From Sphingomonas sp. TDK1 (GTDB taxonomy: Bacteria; Pseudomonadota; Alphaproteobacteria; Sphingomonadales; Sphingomonadaceae): a stretch of DNA of 64,000 nt. Below are positions 42,181 through 51,637 of this stretch, piece after piece. Each line of letters opens with the position of its first letter. Within the stretch, counting starts at the first letter, position 1. The position numbers and the translations under genes were made by a program. Under the pieces are notes generated by a model, which made no database searches, was not told the origin of the DNA, and saw only the letters and a program-made list of their open reading frames with translations. The stretch covers positions 124,001-188,000 of the forward strand of contig NZ_LXVY01000003.1 of the NCBI RefSeq assembly GCF_001650735.1, given 5' to 3'.

Positions 42181-43200
42181 TCAGCTTTGATAATGCTCCA
42201 GATACCAGCGCACGAACTTCGCCACGCCTTCTTCGGGGGTGGTGGAGGGCGCGTAGCCGGTGAGGCGGCGGAGCAGATCGGCCGAGGCTTCGGTCGCGGG
42301 CACGTCGCCTGCCTGCATCGGCAGGAAGTTCTTGATGGCAGTGCGGCCCAGCGCCTTCTCCGCCGCGCCGATATAGTCCATCAGCGGGGTTGGGCGGCCC
42401 GCGCCGATATTGACGATGCGGAACGGCGCGGCGGGCGACAGGCTGTCGCCTTCCACGGGCGCATCGCCCGGCACGGCATCGACGAGCCGAACGATCGATT
42501 CGGCGAGATCGTCGATGAAGGTGAAGTCCCGCACCATCTCGCCATTGTTGTACACGTCGATCGGTTCGCCGGCGAGGATCGCGCGGGTGAACTTGAACAG
42601 CGCCATGTCCGGTCGGCCCCAGGGCCCATAGACCGTGAAGAAGCGGAAGAAGGTCATCGGCGTGCGGAAGAGGTGCGCGTAGCTGTGGCCCATCAGCTCC
42701 GTCGCGCCCTTGGTGGCGGCATAGAGGCTCATGGGTGTTGCCGTACGTTGGGTCTCGCCGAACGGCATCTCGGTGTTGGCGCCATAGACCGAGCTGGTCG
42801 AGGCGGCGAGGAAGTGGCGTACCGGATGATGCCGCGCCAATTCCAACAGGTTGAACGTACCGACGATGTTCGCGCCGATATAGCTGGCAGGCTGCTCTAT
42901 GCTGAAGCGCACACCTGCCTGCGCAGCGAGGTGGATCACCACGTCGGGCTTAAATTCTGCCCAGGCAGTCGCAAGCGCCGTCTGGTCCTCGATCGAGAGG
43001 CGCGCGACCCGGAAATTCGGATGGTTCGACAGCATGTCGTTGCGCGCTTCCTTCAGCGCGACGTCATAGTAATCCGAGAAATTGTCGATGCCGAGCACGG
43101 TGGCGCCCGCCTGAAGCAGGCGGCTGGCGGTGTGAAAACCGATGAACCCGGCCGATCCGGTGACGAGCACGCGCGGGGCTTGGGCGATCGGTTCTGGCAT
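42181..43200 (-). CDS. UDP-glucuronate 4-epimerase-like SDR
   Basis: A 339-residue extended short-chain dehydrogenase: V-T-G-S-A-G-F-I-G-F-H near 13-23, G-I-D-N-F-S-D-Y-Y-D, H-L-A-A-Q-A-G-V-R-F-S, catalytic S-T-S-S-V-Y-G and Y-A-A-T-K. The N-F-S-D-Y-Y and V-R-F-S-x-E-x-P patterns are those of UDP-glucuronate 4-epimerases, which give UDP-galacturonate. Start ATG 43200 gives the normal N-terminus. Confidence 0.9.
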   Translation of the reverse strand: MPEPIAQAPRVLVTGSAGFIGFHTASRLLQAGATVLGIDNFSDYYDVALKEARNDMLSNHPNFRVARLSIEDQTALATAWAEFKPDVVIHLAAQAGVRFSIEQPASYIGANIVGTFNLLELARHHPVRHFLAASTSSVYGANTEMPFGETQRTATPMSLYAATKGATELMGHSYAHLFRTPMTFFRFFTVYGPWGRPDMALFKFTRAILAGEPIDVYNNGEMVRDFTFIDDLAESIVRLVDAVPGDAPVEGDSLSPAAPFRIVNIGAGRPTPLMDYIGAAEKALGRTAIKNFLPMQAGDVPATEASADLLRRLTGYAPSTTPEEGVAKFVRWYLEHYQS

Positions 43201-43247
43201 CGAAGTTCCTGTCGGTTGGTGGGTCGCCACGCAGTAGCGTGTTGTCC

Positions 43248-44021
43248 TTACCGGACCGTTCCCGCGCCGCAAGCCGGGCAGCCAGGGTCCTTGGGCAGTT
43301 GGAGCGTGCGGAAGCGCAGGGCCAGCGCATCCACCAGCAGCAGCTTGCCCGCCGTGTCCTCGCCAAAGGGCGCGATGGCACGGATCACTTCCAGCGCGGC
43401 GAGACTGCCGAGGATGCCGGTGAGCGCCCCCAGTACGCCCTGTTCGGAGCAACTGATGCCCTCGCGCTCGGGATCGTGGCCGACGAAGCAGCGATAGCAG
43501 GGGCGGTCCGCTTCCCAGCCGCGAAAGGTGCCCAGCTGGCCCTCGAACTCGGCCACGGCCGACGAGACGAGCGGGACGCGCGCGGCGAGCGCCGCATCCG
43601 CCACTGCAAGGCGCGTTGCGAAATTGTCGGTGCCGTCGAGCACGACGTCGTGGCCGGCGATCCGCGCGGGAGCATCGGCGGCGGTCAGGCGGCGCGCTTC
43701 CACCTCTACGACGACATTGGGATTGATCGCCGCCACACGGCCTGCGGCGGCCTCTGCCTTGCCGGCGCCGATATCGTCGGTGGTGAAGATCACCTGGCGC
43801 TGGAGGTTGGACCGGTCGACGCGGTCGTCATCGACGATCGTCAGCGCGCCCACGCCCGCCGCGGCAAGATACTGGATCGCCGGGGCGCCGATGCCGCCGG
43901 CACCGACGACCAGCACGCGCGCAGCCTTCAGCTTGGCCTGACCGGTGCCGCCCACCTCGCGCAGGATGATATGGCGGGCATAGCGTTCCAGCTCTTCGTC
44001 GGTGAGCGTCATTTCGGCCAT
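43248..44021 (-). CDS. moeB: MoeB/ThiF-family adenylating enzyme
   Basis: A 257-residue E1-like enzyme. Opening Y-A-R-H-I-I-L, ATP loop V-V-G-A-G-G-I-G-A-P near 38-47, D-x-D-R-V-D-R-S-N-L-Q-R, and a C-x-x-C pair near the C-terminus (G-C-P-A-C-G) for zinc. It adenylates the C-terminal glycine of a sulfur carrier (MoaD or ThiS). Cofactor path not decided by context. It overlaps the preceding small gene by 13 bp. Confidence 0.9.
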   Translation of the reverse strand: MAEMTLTDEELERYARHIILREVGGTGQAKLKAARVLVVGAGGIGAPAIQYLAAAGVGALTIVDDDRVDRSNLQRQVIFTTDDIGAGKAEAAAGRVAAINPNVVVEVEARRLTAADAPARIAGHDVVLDGTDNFATRLAVADAALAARVPLVSSAVAEFEGQLGTFRGWEADRPCYRCFVGHDPEREGISCSEQGVLGALTGILGSLAALEVIRAIAPFGEDTAGKLLLVDALALRFRTLQLPKDPGCPACGAGTVR

Positions 44022-44386
44022 GCGAAGGTGACGGCCGCGCGATACCATTGGTCGCCGCTGGCCATGCGCGGCAGCAGATTGCCGCGGGCTGCGCCGGCAA
44101 CCATCGCAGCAGCATATTGCTCCACCGTCGGGCACTGGATCGCGCGGGGCACGGTCGTGCGAATATTGTCCTGCGGATCGACCAGCACGGCAACGTCGAC
44201 CGTCATCGTCAGGCCCGGGCCGATTGCCAGCGGGCATTTGCGCGTGGTGACTTCATTCGCGACGAAGGCGAGCATATCCGGCGTTATCTGGGGCTCGGTC
44301 CGATAGGGAAGCGGGGCAAGCGAAGGCCAGTCGATCCTTGGTGGCGTCGACTGCAAGGCGAGCGCGAGCGCGAGGGTGGCGATCAT
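44009..44386 (-). CDS. Hypothetical exported protein, 125 aa
   Basis: A short hydrophobic start ([13 protein letters not shown]) looks like a signal peptide. The body has [15 protein letters not shown] and [15 protein letters not shown], reminiscent of the TonB-C-like or energy-transducing domains that relate input to output terms, but I cannot assign a family with confidence. It overlaps dut by 4 bp and the moeB-like gene by 13 bp, so it is part of the operon. Confidence 0.7.
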   Translation of the reverse strand: MIATLALALALQSTPPRIDWPSLAPLPYRTEPQITPDMLAFVANEVTTRKCPLAIGPGLTMTVDVAVLVDPQDNIRTTVPRAIQCPTVEQYAAAMVAGAARGNLLPRMASGDQWYRAAVTFAWPK

Positions 44387-44829
44387 CGCCCGGTCGAGCC
44401 GAAGCCGCCGGCCCCTCGTGCGGTCTCATCAAGGCTCGCGACCTCGTCCAGATCGCCGCGCTGGACCGGTGCGGGTACCAGCTGGGCAATGCGATCGCCG
44501 CGCGCGATCGGGAAGTCCTCGCTCCCGAGATTGGCGAGGATCACCTTGATCTCACCGCGATAGTCGCTGTCGATCGTGCCCGGTGTGTTGAGGCAGGTGA
44601 TGCCGTGCTTCAGCGCCAGGCCCGAACGCGGCCGGACCTGCACCTCATAGCCAGCAGGAATCGCCATGGCGAAGCCGGTGGCAACGGCGTGGCGCGCGCC
44701 CGGCGCAAGCGTCAGTTCCTCGGCTGCGACCACGTCCATGCCGGCGGCCCCTTCTGTGGCGTAGCGGGGGAGCGGCAGGTTCTCGCCATGGGGCAGGCGC
44801 TGGATCGCGATACGGATCGGCGGCAGCAA
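44383..44829 (-). CDS. dut: dUTP pyrophosphatase
   Basis: A 148-residue trimeric dUTPase: motif 1 A-A-G-M-D-V near 28-33, motif 2 R-P-R-S-G-L-A-L near 66-73, motif 3 G-T-I-D-S-D-Y-R-G, motif 4 R-G-D-R-I-A-Q-L and motif 5 [10 protein letters not shown] at the end. It keeps uracil out of DNA. It starts 2 bp after the stop of the lipoprotein gene on the same strand. dut next to coaBC is a common arrangement. Confidence 0.97.
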   Translation of the reverse strand: MLPPIRIAIQRLPHGENLPLPRYATEGAAGMDVVAAEELTLAPGARHAVATGFAMAIPAGYEVQVRPRSGLALKHGITCLNTPGTIDSDYRGEIKVILANLGSEDFPIARGDRIAQLVPAPVQRGDLDEVASLDETARGAGGFGSTGR

Positions 44830-44831
44830 GG

Positions 44832-45653
44832 TCAGCCTTTCGTGGGAAGCGCGGTCGCCAGCCGGGTGGTTGCCGCCAGCACTTCGGGATCGTTGAGCAG
44901 ATCATGTCCCCGTCCGGGGACGATCCGAAGATCGGTAGCGATACCGCGAAGCGCAAGGGCCTCGGCATAGGCACGGGACAGCGACGGGGGTGTGATCTTG
45001 TCGTCGAGGCCGACCAGCACCGCGGCGCGCATGCTCGGCATCACCCCGCCGGCGGTCTTGAGCGGATCGAGGCTCGCGACCGGCGTGGCCCAGGCGGCAC
45101 CGTGTCGCTGCTTCTCCATGCCCTTGCGCCATTCGGGCAACGCGCAGGGGCACCCGACCAGTACCATCGCGTCGAGCAGGTCGGGGCGAATTCCGGCGAT
45201 GTCGGCCGCGATCGCTGCGCCGCCCGAGTCGCCGACCAGGATAAGGCGGGCGGCCGGGAAGCGGCGGCGGAGGATTCCCAGCGACTGCGCAACCGCATCG
45301 ATATGCTGCTGCGTGTAATCGTCGCCGAAGCCGAGCCCCGCCTGACCCGGCGAGCGGTTGCCGGCGGCATCGCCATAGCCGGGGCGGAGCAGCGCGACGG
45401 CGGCGCTGCCGGGGATGTTCTCGGTGACACTTTCGGCGAAGCGATAATGGTCGCTGCGGGTCTCGGGGCTCCCGTCGCCGTGGAGGACGACGACGAGGGT
45501 GCGAACATCGGAGGGCGTGGCGAGGCCGAAGTTGCGCGCGTGCAGGTTGAGCGCAGGCTCCGCCTTGCTGGCGCCATGCGTGGTGGCGACGGGCTCGGCA
45601 CAACCGGCCAGCAGCGCGACGCCAGCGAGCGCGGGCAGCAGCTTAGAGCGCAT
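44832..45653 (-). CDS. Alpha/beta hydrolase lipoprotein
   Basis: About 273 residues. The start [18 protein letters not shown] has a lipobox (L-L-A-G-C), so it is a lipoprotein. The nucleophile elbow is G-D-S-G-G near residue 140; the acid may be in G-L-D-D-K and the histidine in G-R-G-H-D. Hydrolysis of an ester or amide at the envelope is likely, substrate unknown. It overlaps coaBC by 11 bp. ATG 45653 is chosen because longer starts lose the lipobox position. Confidence 0.8.
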   Translation of the reverse strand: MRSKLLPALAGVALLAGCAEPVATTHGASKAEPALNLHARNFGLATPSDVRTLVVVLHGDGSPETRSDHYRFAESVTENIPGSAAVALLRPGYGDAAGNRSPGQAGLGFGDDYTQQHIDAVAQSLGILRRRFPAARLILVGDSGGAAIAADIAGIRPDLLDAMVLVGCPCALPEWRKGMEKQRHGAAWATPVASLDPLKTAGGVMPSMRAAVLVGLDDKITPPSLSRAYAEALALRGIATDLRIVPGRGHDLLNDPEVLAATTRLATALPTKG

Positions 45654-46815
45654 CGGCGATCCGCTCGGCGAGGCGGCGGGCGACATCGGCCTTGGACGTG
45701 CGCTCCCAGCTTTCGACGCCTGCGGCGGTGACGAGATGGACGGCATTGGCTTCACCCCCCATCACATCGCCTGAAACATCGTTGGCGACAATCCAGTCCG
45801 CGTTCTTGCGCGTTCGTTTCGCGACGGCATGTTCGACCACTCGTTCGGTTTCCGCCGCGAAGCCCACCACGAGCCGCGGCCGGCGCGACCCCTGCGCCAC
45901 GCCGGCGAGGATATCAGGATTTTGTGCCAGGTGCAGCAGCGGTGCGGCATCGCCCTTCTTCAGTTTCTGGGACGCGGCCTCGACATGCCAGTCGGCGACG
46001 GCGGCGACCATCACGGCGGCGTCGGCGGGCAGCGCGGCATCCACGGCCGCCGCCATTTCGCGCGCCGTTTCCACGTCGATGCGAGCCACTCCCGCCGGGG
46101 TGGGGAGCGTCACCGGGCCCGCGACCAGCGTCACGCGGGCGCCCAATGCGGCCAGCGCGCCGGCAATCGCGAAGCCCTGCTTCCCGGAGGAGCGATTGGC
46201 GATGTAGCGCACCGGATCGATCGGCTCGTGCGTCGGCCCCGCCGTGACGAGGACATGCCTGCCGGTCAGGCGCTGCTCGACTGGCGAAAGCGCCTGCTGG
46301 ATGGCGGCGAGAATCGCGTCCGGCTCGGGCAGGCGGCCGGGGCCGTATTCGCCGCAGGCCATGGGCCCCTCATCGGGCTCGAGCACGGTCACGCCATCGA
46401 CGCGGAGCTGGGCGACATTGCGGCGGGTGGCGGCGTGGCTCCACATCCGCACGTTCATGGCGGGCGCGGCGAGAACCGGCTTGTCGGTCGCGAGCAGCAA
46501 GGTGGTGGCGAGGTCGTTGGCAATGCCGCCGGCCATGCGGGCGAGCAGATCGGCCGTCGCCGGCGCGACGACGACCAGATCGGACTGGCGGCTGAGCTGG
46601 ATATGCCCCATCTCCGCCTCGTCCTTCAGATCCCACAGGGTGGTGTAGACCTGGTTTTCCGACAGCGCGGCGAGCGTCATCGGCGTGACGAAATGCTGCC
46701 CACCTTCGGTGAGCACGCAGGTGACGCCGATCCCCGCCTTGCGGCACAGGCGAACGAGTTCGCACGCCTTGTAGGCGGCAATGCCCCCGCCGACGATGAG
46801 CAGGATGCGCTTCAT
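45643..46815 (-). CDS. coaBC: Bifunctional PPC synthetase / PPC decarboxylase
   Basis: A 390-residue Dfp protein. N-terminal CoaC flavodoxin-like part: L-L-I-V-G-G-G-I-A-A-Y-K, PAMNVRMW and G-P-M-A-C-G-E-Y-G-P-G-R; C-terminal CoaB part: V-T-A-G-P-T-H-E-P-I-D-P-V-R and N-R-S-S-G-K-Q-G. It turns phosphopantothenate plus cysteine into phosphopantetheine for CoA. It overlaps the upstream membrane protein gene by 4 bp. Confidence 0.96.
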   Translation of the reverse strand: MKRILLIVGGGIAAYKACELVRLCRKAGIGVTCVLTEGGQHFVTPMTLAALSENQVYTTLWDLKDEAEMGHIQLSRQSDLVVVAPATADLLARMAGGIANDLATTLLLATDKPVLAAPAMNVRMWSHAATRRNVAQLRVDGVTVLEPDEGPMACGEYGPGRLPEPDAILAAIQQALSPVEQRLTGRHVLVTAGPTHEPIDPVRYIANRSSGKQGFAIAGALAALGARVTLVAGPVTLPTPAGVARIDVETAREMAAAVDAALPADAAVMVAAVADWHVEAASQKLKKGDAAPLLHLAQNPDILAGVAQGSRRPRLVVGFAAETERVVEHAVAKRTRKNADWIVANDVSGDVMGGEANAVHLVTAAGVESWERTSKADVARRLAERIADAL

Positions 46816-47930
46816 GGTGTCACCGTTGTAACGGTGATCCGGCGCCTGTCGAGCGCGCGGTGCCACAGGTCCGCCAACGCATCGGGCACGAAGACGAGCC
46901 CCAGCAGCGCAGCGGGGGCGATCATCAGCGCCCAGTAGAAATTATCGAGCCGGGCGAAGATCGAGATCATCACGCCGTACGCGACCAGGAGCGCGAACAT
47001 GCGTAGGCCCAGCGCATCGTCCCAGCTCGCCCAGCCGAACAGGGCCAGTGTTACGAGCAGCACGCCCACTACCGCCGGCAATACCTGGAGCGCGGTGGCG
47101 GTGACCAGCGCCCGGAGGAAGAAGCCCGGGCCGTTGAGCCCCGCCCAGCCCGCCGACGCCGCATCCAGCGGACCGGTGACGCTTGCCACGGCATGGGCGT
47201 GCAGCGCCAGCACCGCGCCGAAGAGCAGGAGGGCGATGGCCCAGCCCAGCGCCTCGCGCCGGCGGCTTTCGCCCCAGGCAAAGACGAGCATCACGACCAC
47301 GTACAGCGCCGCCGTTTCCCGGATCAGCATCGCGGCGAGGCCGAGCGCGATCGCCTCGATCGCGCGGCCTGGGCGCCGCACGGCCAGCGACACCGCGACG
47401 AGCAGCCCGGCCCAGACTTCATGGAATAGCACCAGCCCGGGCTGGAAGAAGGCGAGCATCGATACCGCGAGCAGCAGCATCATTACCGCGCGCGGAAACA
47501 GGCCGGCCAGCGCGATGCCGACCCGCGACGCCCAGGCGAACGCGGTGAGCGTTGCGAGCGCTAGGAGCAGGACGATGCTTGCCCAGCCCGGAATCGCCGC
47601 CTCCAGCGCCGCCAGCGCAGGCAGCCGCATGGTGAGGAACGGATGCAGCGGATAGCCGCCCGAGCGCATCGCATCGCTTGCGGCGACATAATAGCCGTCA
47701 CCACCCTTCATCGCGGCGACGACGCGCTCATACAGGCCGATATCGGTCATCCGATCGGCGATATGCGCAGCCGCATCGCCGGTCCCGGTCAGCGACGGCA
47801 CTGCCAACGCGGTGAGCGAGGCGAGCAGCAGCAGCAGCAGCGCCAGCCAGGCGAGCCGTGCGCGCCCCCGCGAAAGGGCAGCGAAGCGGCTCGGCTGAAG
47901 GGTCCAGAGGCGGCGCGTGCGCCCGCTCAT
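46812..47930 (-). CDS. Hypothetical multi-pass membrane protein
   Basis: A 372-residue protein with about nine or ten hydrophobic helices and a basic N-terminus (R-G-R-A-R-L-A-W). After the first helix a loop holds G-T-G-D-A-A-A-H-I-A-D-R-M-T-D-I-G-L-Y-E-R, like the first periplasmic loop of GT-C mannosyl- or arabinosyl-type glycosyltransferases (acidic residue near D52), but no signature is decisive. It overlaps ubiB and coaBC by 4 bp each, so it is expressed with them. Confidence 0.75.
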   Translation of the reverse strand: MSGRTRRLWTLQPSRFAALSRGRARLAWLALLLLLLASLTALAVPSLTGTGDAAAHIADRMTDIGLYERVVAAMKGGDGYYVAASDAMRSGGYPLHPFLTMRLPALAALEAAIPGWASIVLLLALATLTAFAWASRVGIALAGLFPRAVMMLLLAVSMLAFFQPGLVLFHEVWAGLLVAVSLAVRRPGRAIEAIALGLAAMLIRETAALYVVVMLVFAWGESRRREALGWAIALLLFGAVLALHAHAVASVTGPLDAASAGWAGLNGPGFFLRALVTATALQVLPAVVGVLLVTLALFGWASWDDALGLRMFALLVAYGVMISIFARLDNFYWALMIAPAALLGLVFVPDALADLWHRALDRRRITVTTVTP

Positions 47931-49459
47931 TTCAGCAGCAGCGTTCCAAGCACGCCCGCTGCCGCCGCAAGCAGCGCAACCACGGCATAACGCCAGCCAC
48001 CGCCGACGCGGACGACCTGAATTTCACGCAGCGGCGGCTCCGGCGGGGCGCCGCCGGGTGCGGGGAAGCGGCGTTCGATATTGCGCACGAGTTCCGGCAG
48101 GCGGGCGAGGGTGCGCAGATCCTCGATCAGGCGATCGGCGACCTTGGCCTCCGGCCCCAGCTCGGTGCGGATCCATTCGCGGACGAACGGTGCCGAGACG
48201 TCCCACAGGTTGATGTCGGGATCGAGCGAACGCGCAACGCCTTCCACCATCACCATCGTCTTCTGGAGCAGCAGCAGATGCGGCTGCGTCATCATGTCGA
48301 AGTCGCGGGTGATCGAGAACAGGCCGTCGAGCATGCCGCCGATGGACATTTCCTTCACCGGCAGGCCGCGCATCGGCTCGCCTACCGCGCGCAGGGCGGT
48401 GGCGAACTCGGCTACGTTATGATGGGAGGGAACGTAGCCCGCCTCGAAATGGATTTCGGCGACGCGCTTATAATCGCCGGTGATCAGGCCGTAGAGGATC
48501 TCGGCCAGCCACACCCGCGCGCGCCGGTCGATCCGGCCCATGATGCCGAAGTCGATCGCGGCGATGCGGCCGTCGGGCAGGGCGAACAGATTGCCCTGGT
48601 GCATGTCCGCATGGAAAAAGCCTTCGGCGATCGCCTGGCGGAGGAACGCCTTGATCAGCTTGCCCGCAAGCCCGGGCATGTCGTGGCCGGCGCGGACCAG
48701 CGCGTCGCGGTCGCTCAGCTTGATGCCGTCGATCCACTCCAGCGTCAGCACCTTGCCGGTGGTGCGTTGCCAGTCGATCTGGGGGACCATGAAGTCCGGC
48801 TCGGCGGTCATGCCCTCGGCGAGTTCGGAGGCCGAGGCGGCTTCGCGTCGGAAGTCGAGCTCGCGCGCGGTCCAGCGCTTGAAGCTTTCGATCACGAGGC
48901 GCGGGCGCAGGCGGCGCGCCTCGCCGCCATAGGCTTCGAGCTGGGCGGCGGCCCATTCATAGGTATCGATCGCGCGGGAGAAATCGCTCTCGATGCCCGG
49001 CCGCAGCACCTTCACCGCGACGCGGCGGCCGTCGGTGGTCACCGCACGGTGGACCTGCGCGATCGAGGCGGCGCCGATCGGCACTTCCTCGATCTCCGCG
49101 AACATCGCGGAGATCGGGCGACCATAGCTGGTCTCGATCCGCTCGCGAATGATGTCGAAGGGGACGGGCGGCAGCGCGTCCTGCAGGCGCAGCAGGTCGT
49201 GCGCGGCTTCCTCGCCGACGAGATCGGGACGGGTTGCAAGCGTCTGGCCGAGCTTGATCGCGGCCGGGCCGATCGCCTGGAAGGCATCGGCATAGGCAGG
49301 GATGGCGGGAACGCGCGCGCCCAGCCGCGCGATACGCGCTAGGCGGCGCACCGGGCGGGGCGTGTTCGCATCGCGCTCGATGCCGCGCAGCGCGCCGTGC
49401 CGCGCGAGGGTGCGGCCCCATTTCAGCAGGCGCCAGAGATGGATGGCGGGCGCGGTCAT
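47927..49459 (-). CDS. ubiB: UbiB-family ubiquinone biosynthesis kinase-like protein
   Basis: A 510-residue ABC1/ADCK atypical kinase. Signatures: K-L-G-Q-T-L-A-T-R near 66-74 (KxGQ), A-S-I-A-Q-V-H, V-A-V-K-V-L-R-P-G, F-F-H-A-D-M-H-Q-G-N and A-I-D-F-G-I-M-G. A C-terminal membrane anchor ends the protein. It supports aerobic ubiquinone synthesis. ATG 49459 gives the normal start; a longer frame to 49621 runs through a repeat region. Confidence 0.94.
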   Translation of the reverse strand: MTAPAIHLWRLLKWGRTLARHGALRGIERDANTPRPVRRLARIARLGARVPAIPAYADAFQAIGPAAIKLGQTLATRPDLVGEEAAHDLLRLQDALPPVPFDIIRERIETSYGRPISAMFAEIEEVPIGAASIAQVHRAVTTDGRRVAVKVLRPGIESDFSRAIDTYEWAAAQLEAYGGEARRLRPRLVIESFKRWTARELDFRREAASASELAEGMTAEPDFMVPQIDWQRTTGKVLTLEWIDGIKLSDRDALVRAGHDMPGLAGKLIKAFLRQAIAEGFFHADMHQGNLFALPDGRIAAIDFGIMGRIDRRARVWLAEILYGLITGDYKRVAEIHFEAGYVPSHHNVAEFATALRAVGEPMRGLPVKEMSIGGMLDGLFSITRDFDMMTQPHLLLLQKTMVMVEGVARSLDPDINLWDVSAPFVREWIRTELGPEAKVADRLIEDLRTLARLPELVRNIERRFPAPGGAPPEPPLREIQVVRVGGGWRYAVVALLAAAAGVLGTLLLK

Positions 49460-49550
49460 GCCTTTAGCCCCTCCTCCTCGGAGGACAGGGTGGGGGTGGA
49501 GGGATTCCAGAACGCCTGTTGGTCTCGGTGAGACACGGCCCCACCCCAAA

Positions 49551-49572
49551 CCCCTCCCCTGAAGGGGAGGGG
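49551..49572. repeat. CCCCTCCCC palindrome between ubiE and ubiB
   Basis: CCCCTCCCC-TGAA-GGGGAGGGG, a perfect 9-bp palindrome in a 130-bp gap. C-rich elements of this kind are frequent between sphingomonad genes. It might act as a weak terminator or RNA-stabilising element between ubiE and ubiB. Confidence 0.6.
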
Positions 49573-49589
49573 CTTCCGTGCGCGCACCA

Positions 49590-50321
49590 TCAAATCTTCC
49601 AGCCGCTGTGGATCGCGACAAGTCCGCCGAGCAGCGGCTCCACCTTGGTCTGCCGGAAGCCGGCCTCGGCGATCATGCGTTCGAAACTCGGCATGTCGGG
49701 AAAGCGGCGGATCGATTCGATCAGGTAGCGATAGCTGTCCTCGTCCTGCGCGAGCAGCTTGCCGAGCTTGGGGACAAGCTTGTGCGAATAGGCGTCGTAG
49801 ATCTCGGCGAAGCCCGGCCACTGGGTGGTCGAGAATTCCAGCACGAAGAATCTGCCGCCGCGCTTCAGCACGCGGTGCGCCTCGCGGAGCGCCTTGGGAA
49901 TGTCGGTAACGTTCCGGATGCCGAACGCGATGGTGTAGGCATCAAAGAAGCGATCGGGGAATTGCAGCGTCTCGGCATTGGCCTCGGTCCACACCAGACC
50001 ATCAATGCCGCGCTGGGCGGCGCGCTCGACGCCGACGCTCAGCATTTCCGGATTGATGTCGGCGACGGTGATCGCCGCGCCGGACTCGGCCATGCGGAAG
50101 GCGATGTCGCCGGTGCCGCCGGCCATGTCGAGGATGTGCTCGCCAGCGCGCGGCTTCACCCGGCGAACGAAGCGGTCCTTCCACAACCGGTGCATGCCGC
50201 CCGACATGGCGTCGTTCATCAGGTCATATTTGCTGGCGACATTCGAGAACACCTCGCCGACGCGGCGGGTCTTGTCCTCAGGGGCGACGTCTTCGTAACC
50301 GAAGGAAACGGTATCGGGCAT
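49590..50321 (-). CDS. ubiE: Ubiquinone/menaquinone methyltransferase
   Basis: A 243-residue SAM-dependent C-methyltransferase: V-A-S-K-Y-D-L-M-N-D near 28-37, L-D-M-A-G-G-T-G-D-I-A near 64-74, G-I-R-N-V and R-V-L-K-R-G-G-R. It makes ubiquinone together with the ubiB gene downstream. It is divergent from mutM, a common pairing in alphaproteobacteria. Confidence 0.96.
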   Translation of the reverse strand: MPDTVSFGYEDVAPEDKTRRVGEVFSNVASKYDLMNDAMSGGMHRLWKDRFVRRVKPRAGEHILDMAGGTGDIAFRMAESGAAITVADINPEMLSVGVERAAQRGIDGLVWTEANAETLQFPDRFFDAYTIAFGIRNVTDIPKALREAHRVLKRGGRFFVLEFSTTQWPGFAEIYDAYSHKLVPKLGKLLAQDEDSYRYLIESIRRFPDMPSFERMIAEAGFRQTKVEPLLGGLVAIHSGWKI

Positions 50322-50410
50322 GGGCGTGCCTTAGCGGGAGGTGGCGGGCAAACCAAGGGGGCTGAGGGGCAGGTGACAATCCATCCACCACTTCCTAGCT
50401 GTATGGGCAC

Positions 50411-51220
50411 ATGCCTGAGCTTCCCGAAGTAGAAACCACGGTCCGGGGCCTTGCCCCCGTGCTGCAGGGTCAGCGGATCGAACGCGTGCTGCTGAATCGC
50501 GCCGATCTCCGACGACCGTTCCCGGTCGATCTGGGGCAGCGGCTGACAGGGGCCACCGTCACCGGCCTGTCCCGCCGCGCAAAATACGGCCTTATCGATA
50601 CGAATCGCGAGGACACGCTGGTGTTCCATCTCGGCATGTCCGGCCGCTGGCGGATCGATCCTTCGGAGCTGGGCAAGCACGATCATGTGGTGATCGAGAC
50701 CGCGCGGCACCGGCTTTCCCTCAACGATCCCCGACGATTCGGCTCGATGGATCTGGTGCCGACTGCGGCGCTTGCGGATTGGTCTGCTTTCAAGGCGCTG
50801 GGTCCCGAGCCACTGGGCCCCGACTTCACGACCGCGCATCTGGTCGAGGCGTTCCGGAATCGAATCGCGCCGGTGAAGGCGCTGCTGCTGGATCAGCGAA
50901 TCGTCGCGGGGCTCGGCAATATCTATGTGTGCGAGGCGCTGTTCCTATCCGGCATCGCGCCGAGCAAGCCGGCGGGCTCGATCAGTCGAGCCAAGCTGGA
51001 GAAGCTCGTTGAGGCGGTGCGCGAGGTGCTGGAGGCCGCGATTCGCGCCGGGGGCTCCACACTGCGCGATTATGCGCGCCCCGACGGCGAGCTCGGCTAT
51101 TTCGCCAAGGAGTGGCGCGTCTATGGTCGGGAAGGGGCGCCGTGCAGTTGTGGGCGGCTCGTGCAGCGTCGCGTGGATTCGGGGCGTTCCACCTTCTATT
51201 GTGCCAAATGCCAGCGCTGA
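50411..51220 (+). CDS. mutM: Formamidopyrimidine-DNA glycosylase
   Basis: A 269-residue base-excision repair enzyme. P-E-L-P-E-V-E-T at the very N-terminus holds the catalytic proline; H-L-G-M-S-G-R-W and the helix-two-turn-helix V-A-G-L-G-N-I-Y-V-C-E follow, and a zinc finger (C-S-C ... C-A-K-C) closes it. It removes 8-oxoguanine. Confidence 0.97.
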   Translation: MPELPEVETTVRGLAPVLQGQRIERVLLNRADLRRPFPVDLGQRLTGATVTGLSRRAKYGLIDTNREDTLVFHLGMSGRWRIDPSELGKHDHVVIETARHRLSLNDPRRFGSMDLVPTAALADWSAFKALGPEPLGPDFTTAHLVEAFRNRIAPVKALLLDQRIVAGLGNIYVCEALFLSGIAPSKPAGSISRAKLEKLVEAVREVLEAAIRAGGSTLRDYARPDGELGYFAKEWRVYGREGAPCSCGRLVQRRVDSGRSTFYCAKCQR

Positions 51221-51225
51221 AAAGG

Positions 51226-51254
51226 TTGACCCGAATCGCTGGAGCCGGTAAGGG
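51226..51254 (+). promoter_or_regulatory. Candidate rpsT promoter
   Basis: TTGACC (51226-51231), 17-bp spacer, TAAGGG (51249-51254), 64 bp before the rpsT start and just after the mutM stop. Confidence 0.5.
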
Positions 51255-51317
51255 GCCCGTCTTTCCGGCGTGGGCTCGCTTCCGCGCCTCACCCATTTCG
51301 AGCAGGAACAAGACCGA

Positions 51318-51581
51318 ATGGCGAATACGCCGCAAGCGAAGAAGCGCATCCGTCGCAACGACCGCCGCGCCGAGATCAACGGTGCACGCGTCGGCCGCAT
51401 CCGTACCTTCGTCAAGAAGGTCGAAGCTGCGCTGACCGCCGGCGACAAGGCCGCTGCCACCGAAGCGCTCGCCGCTGCGCAGCCGGAAATCGCCCGTGGC
51501 GTCGCGAAGGGTGTGCTCCACAAGAACACGGCCGCGCGCAAGTTCTCGCGCCTCAACAAGCGTCTTCAGGCGCTCGCCTAA
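51318..51581 (+). CDS. rpsT: 30S ribosomal protein S20
   Basis: An 87-residue basic helical protein beginning [20 protein letters not shown] and ending [10 protein letters not shown], as in S20. ATG 51318 gives the normal start; the longer frame from 51270 is not supported. It lies before dnaA, a conserved order in alphaproteobacteria. Confidence 0.97.
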   Translation: MANTPQAKKRIRRNDRRAEINGARVGRIRTFVKKVEAALTAGDKAAATEALAAAQPEIARGVAKGVLHKNTAARKFSRLNKRLQALA

Positions 51582-51606
51582 ACCGTAACCATTCGGTAAT
51601 CAAAAG

Positions 51607-51637
51607 CCCTGCCGGACTGTGTCCGGCGGGGTTTTTT
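51607..51637 (+). terminator. Rho-independent terminator after rpsT
   Basis: CCCTGCCGGAC-TGT-GTCCGGCGGGG followed by TTTTTT: an 11-bp stem with one G-T pair and a T tract. Confidence 0.93.
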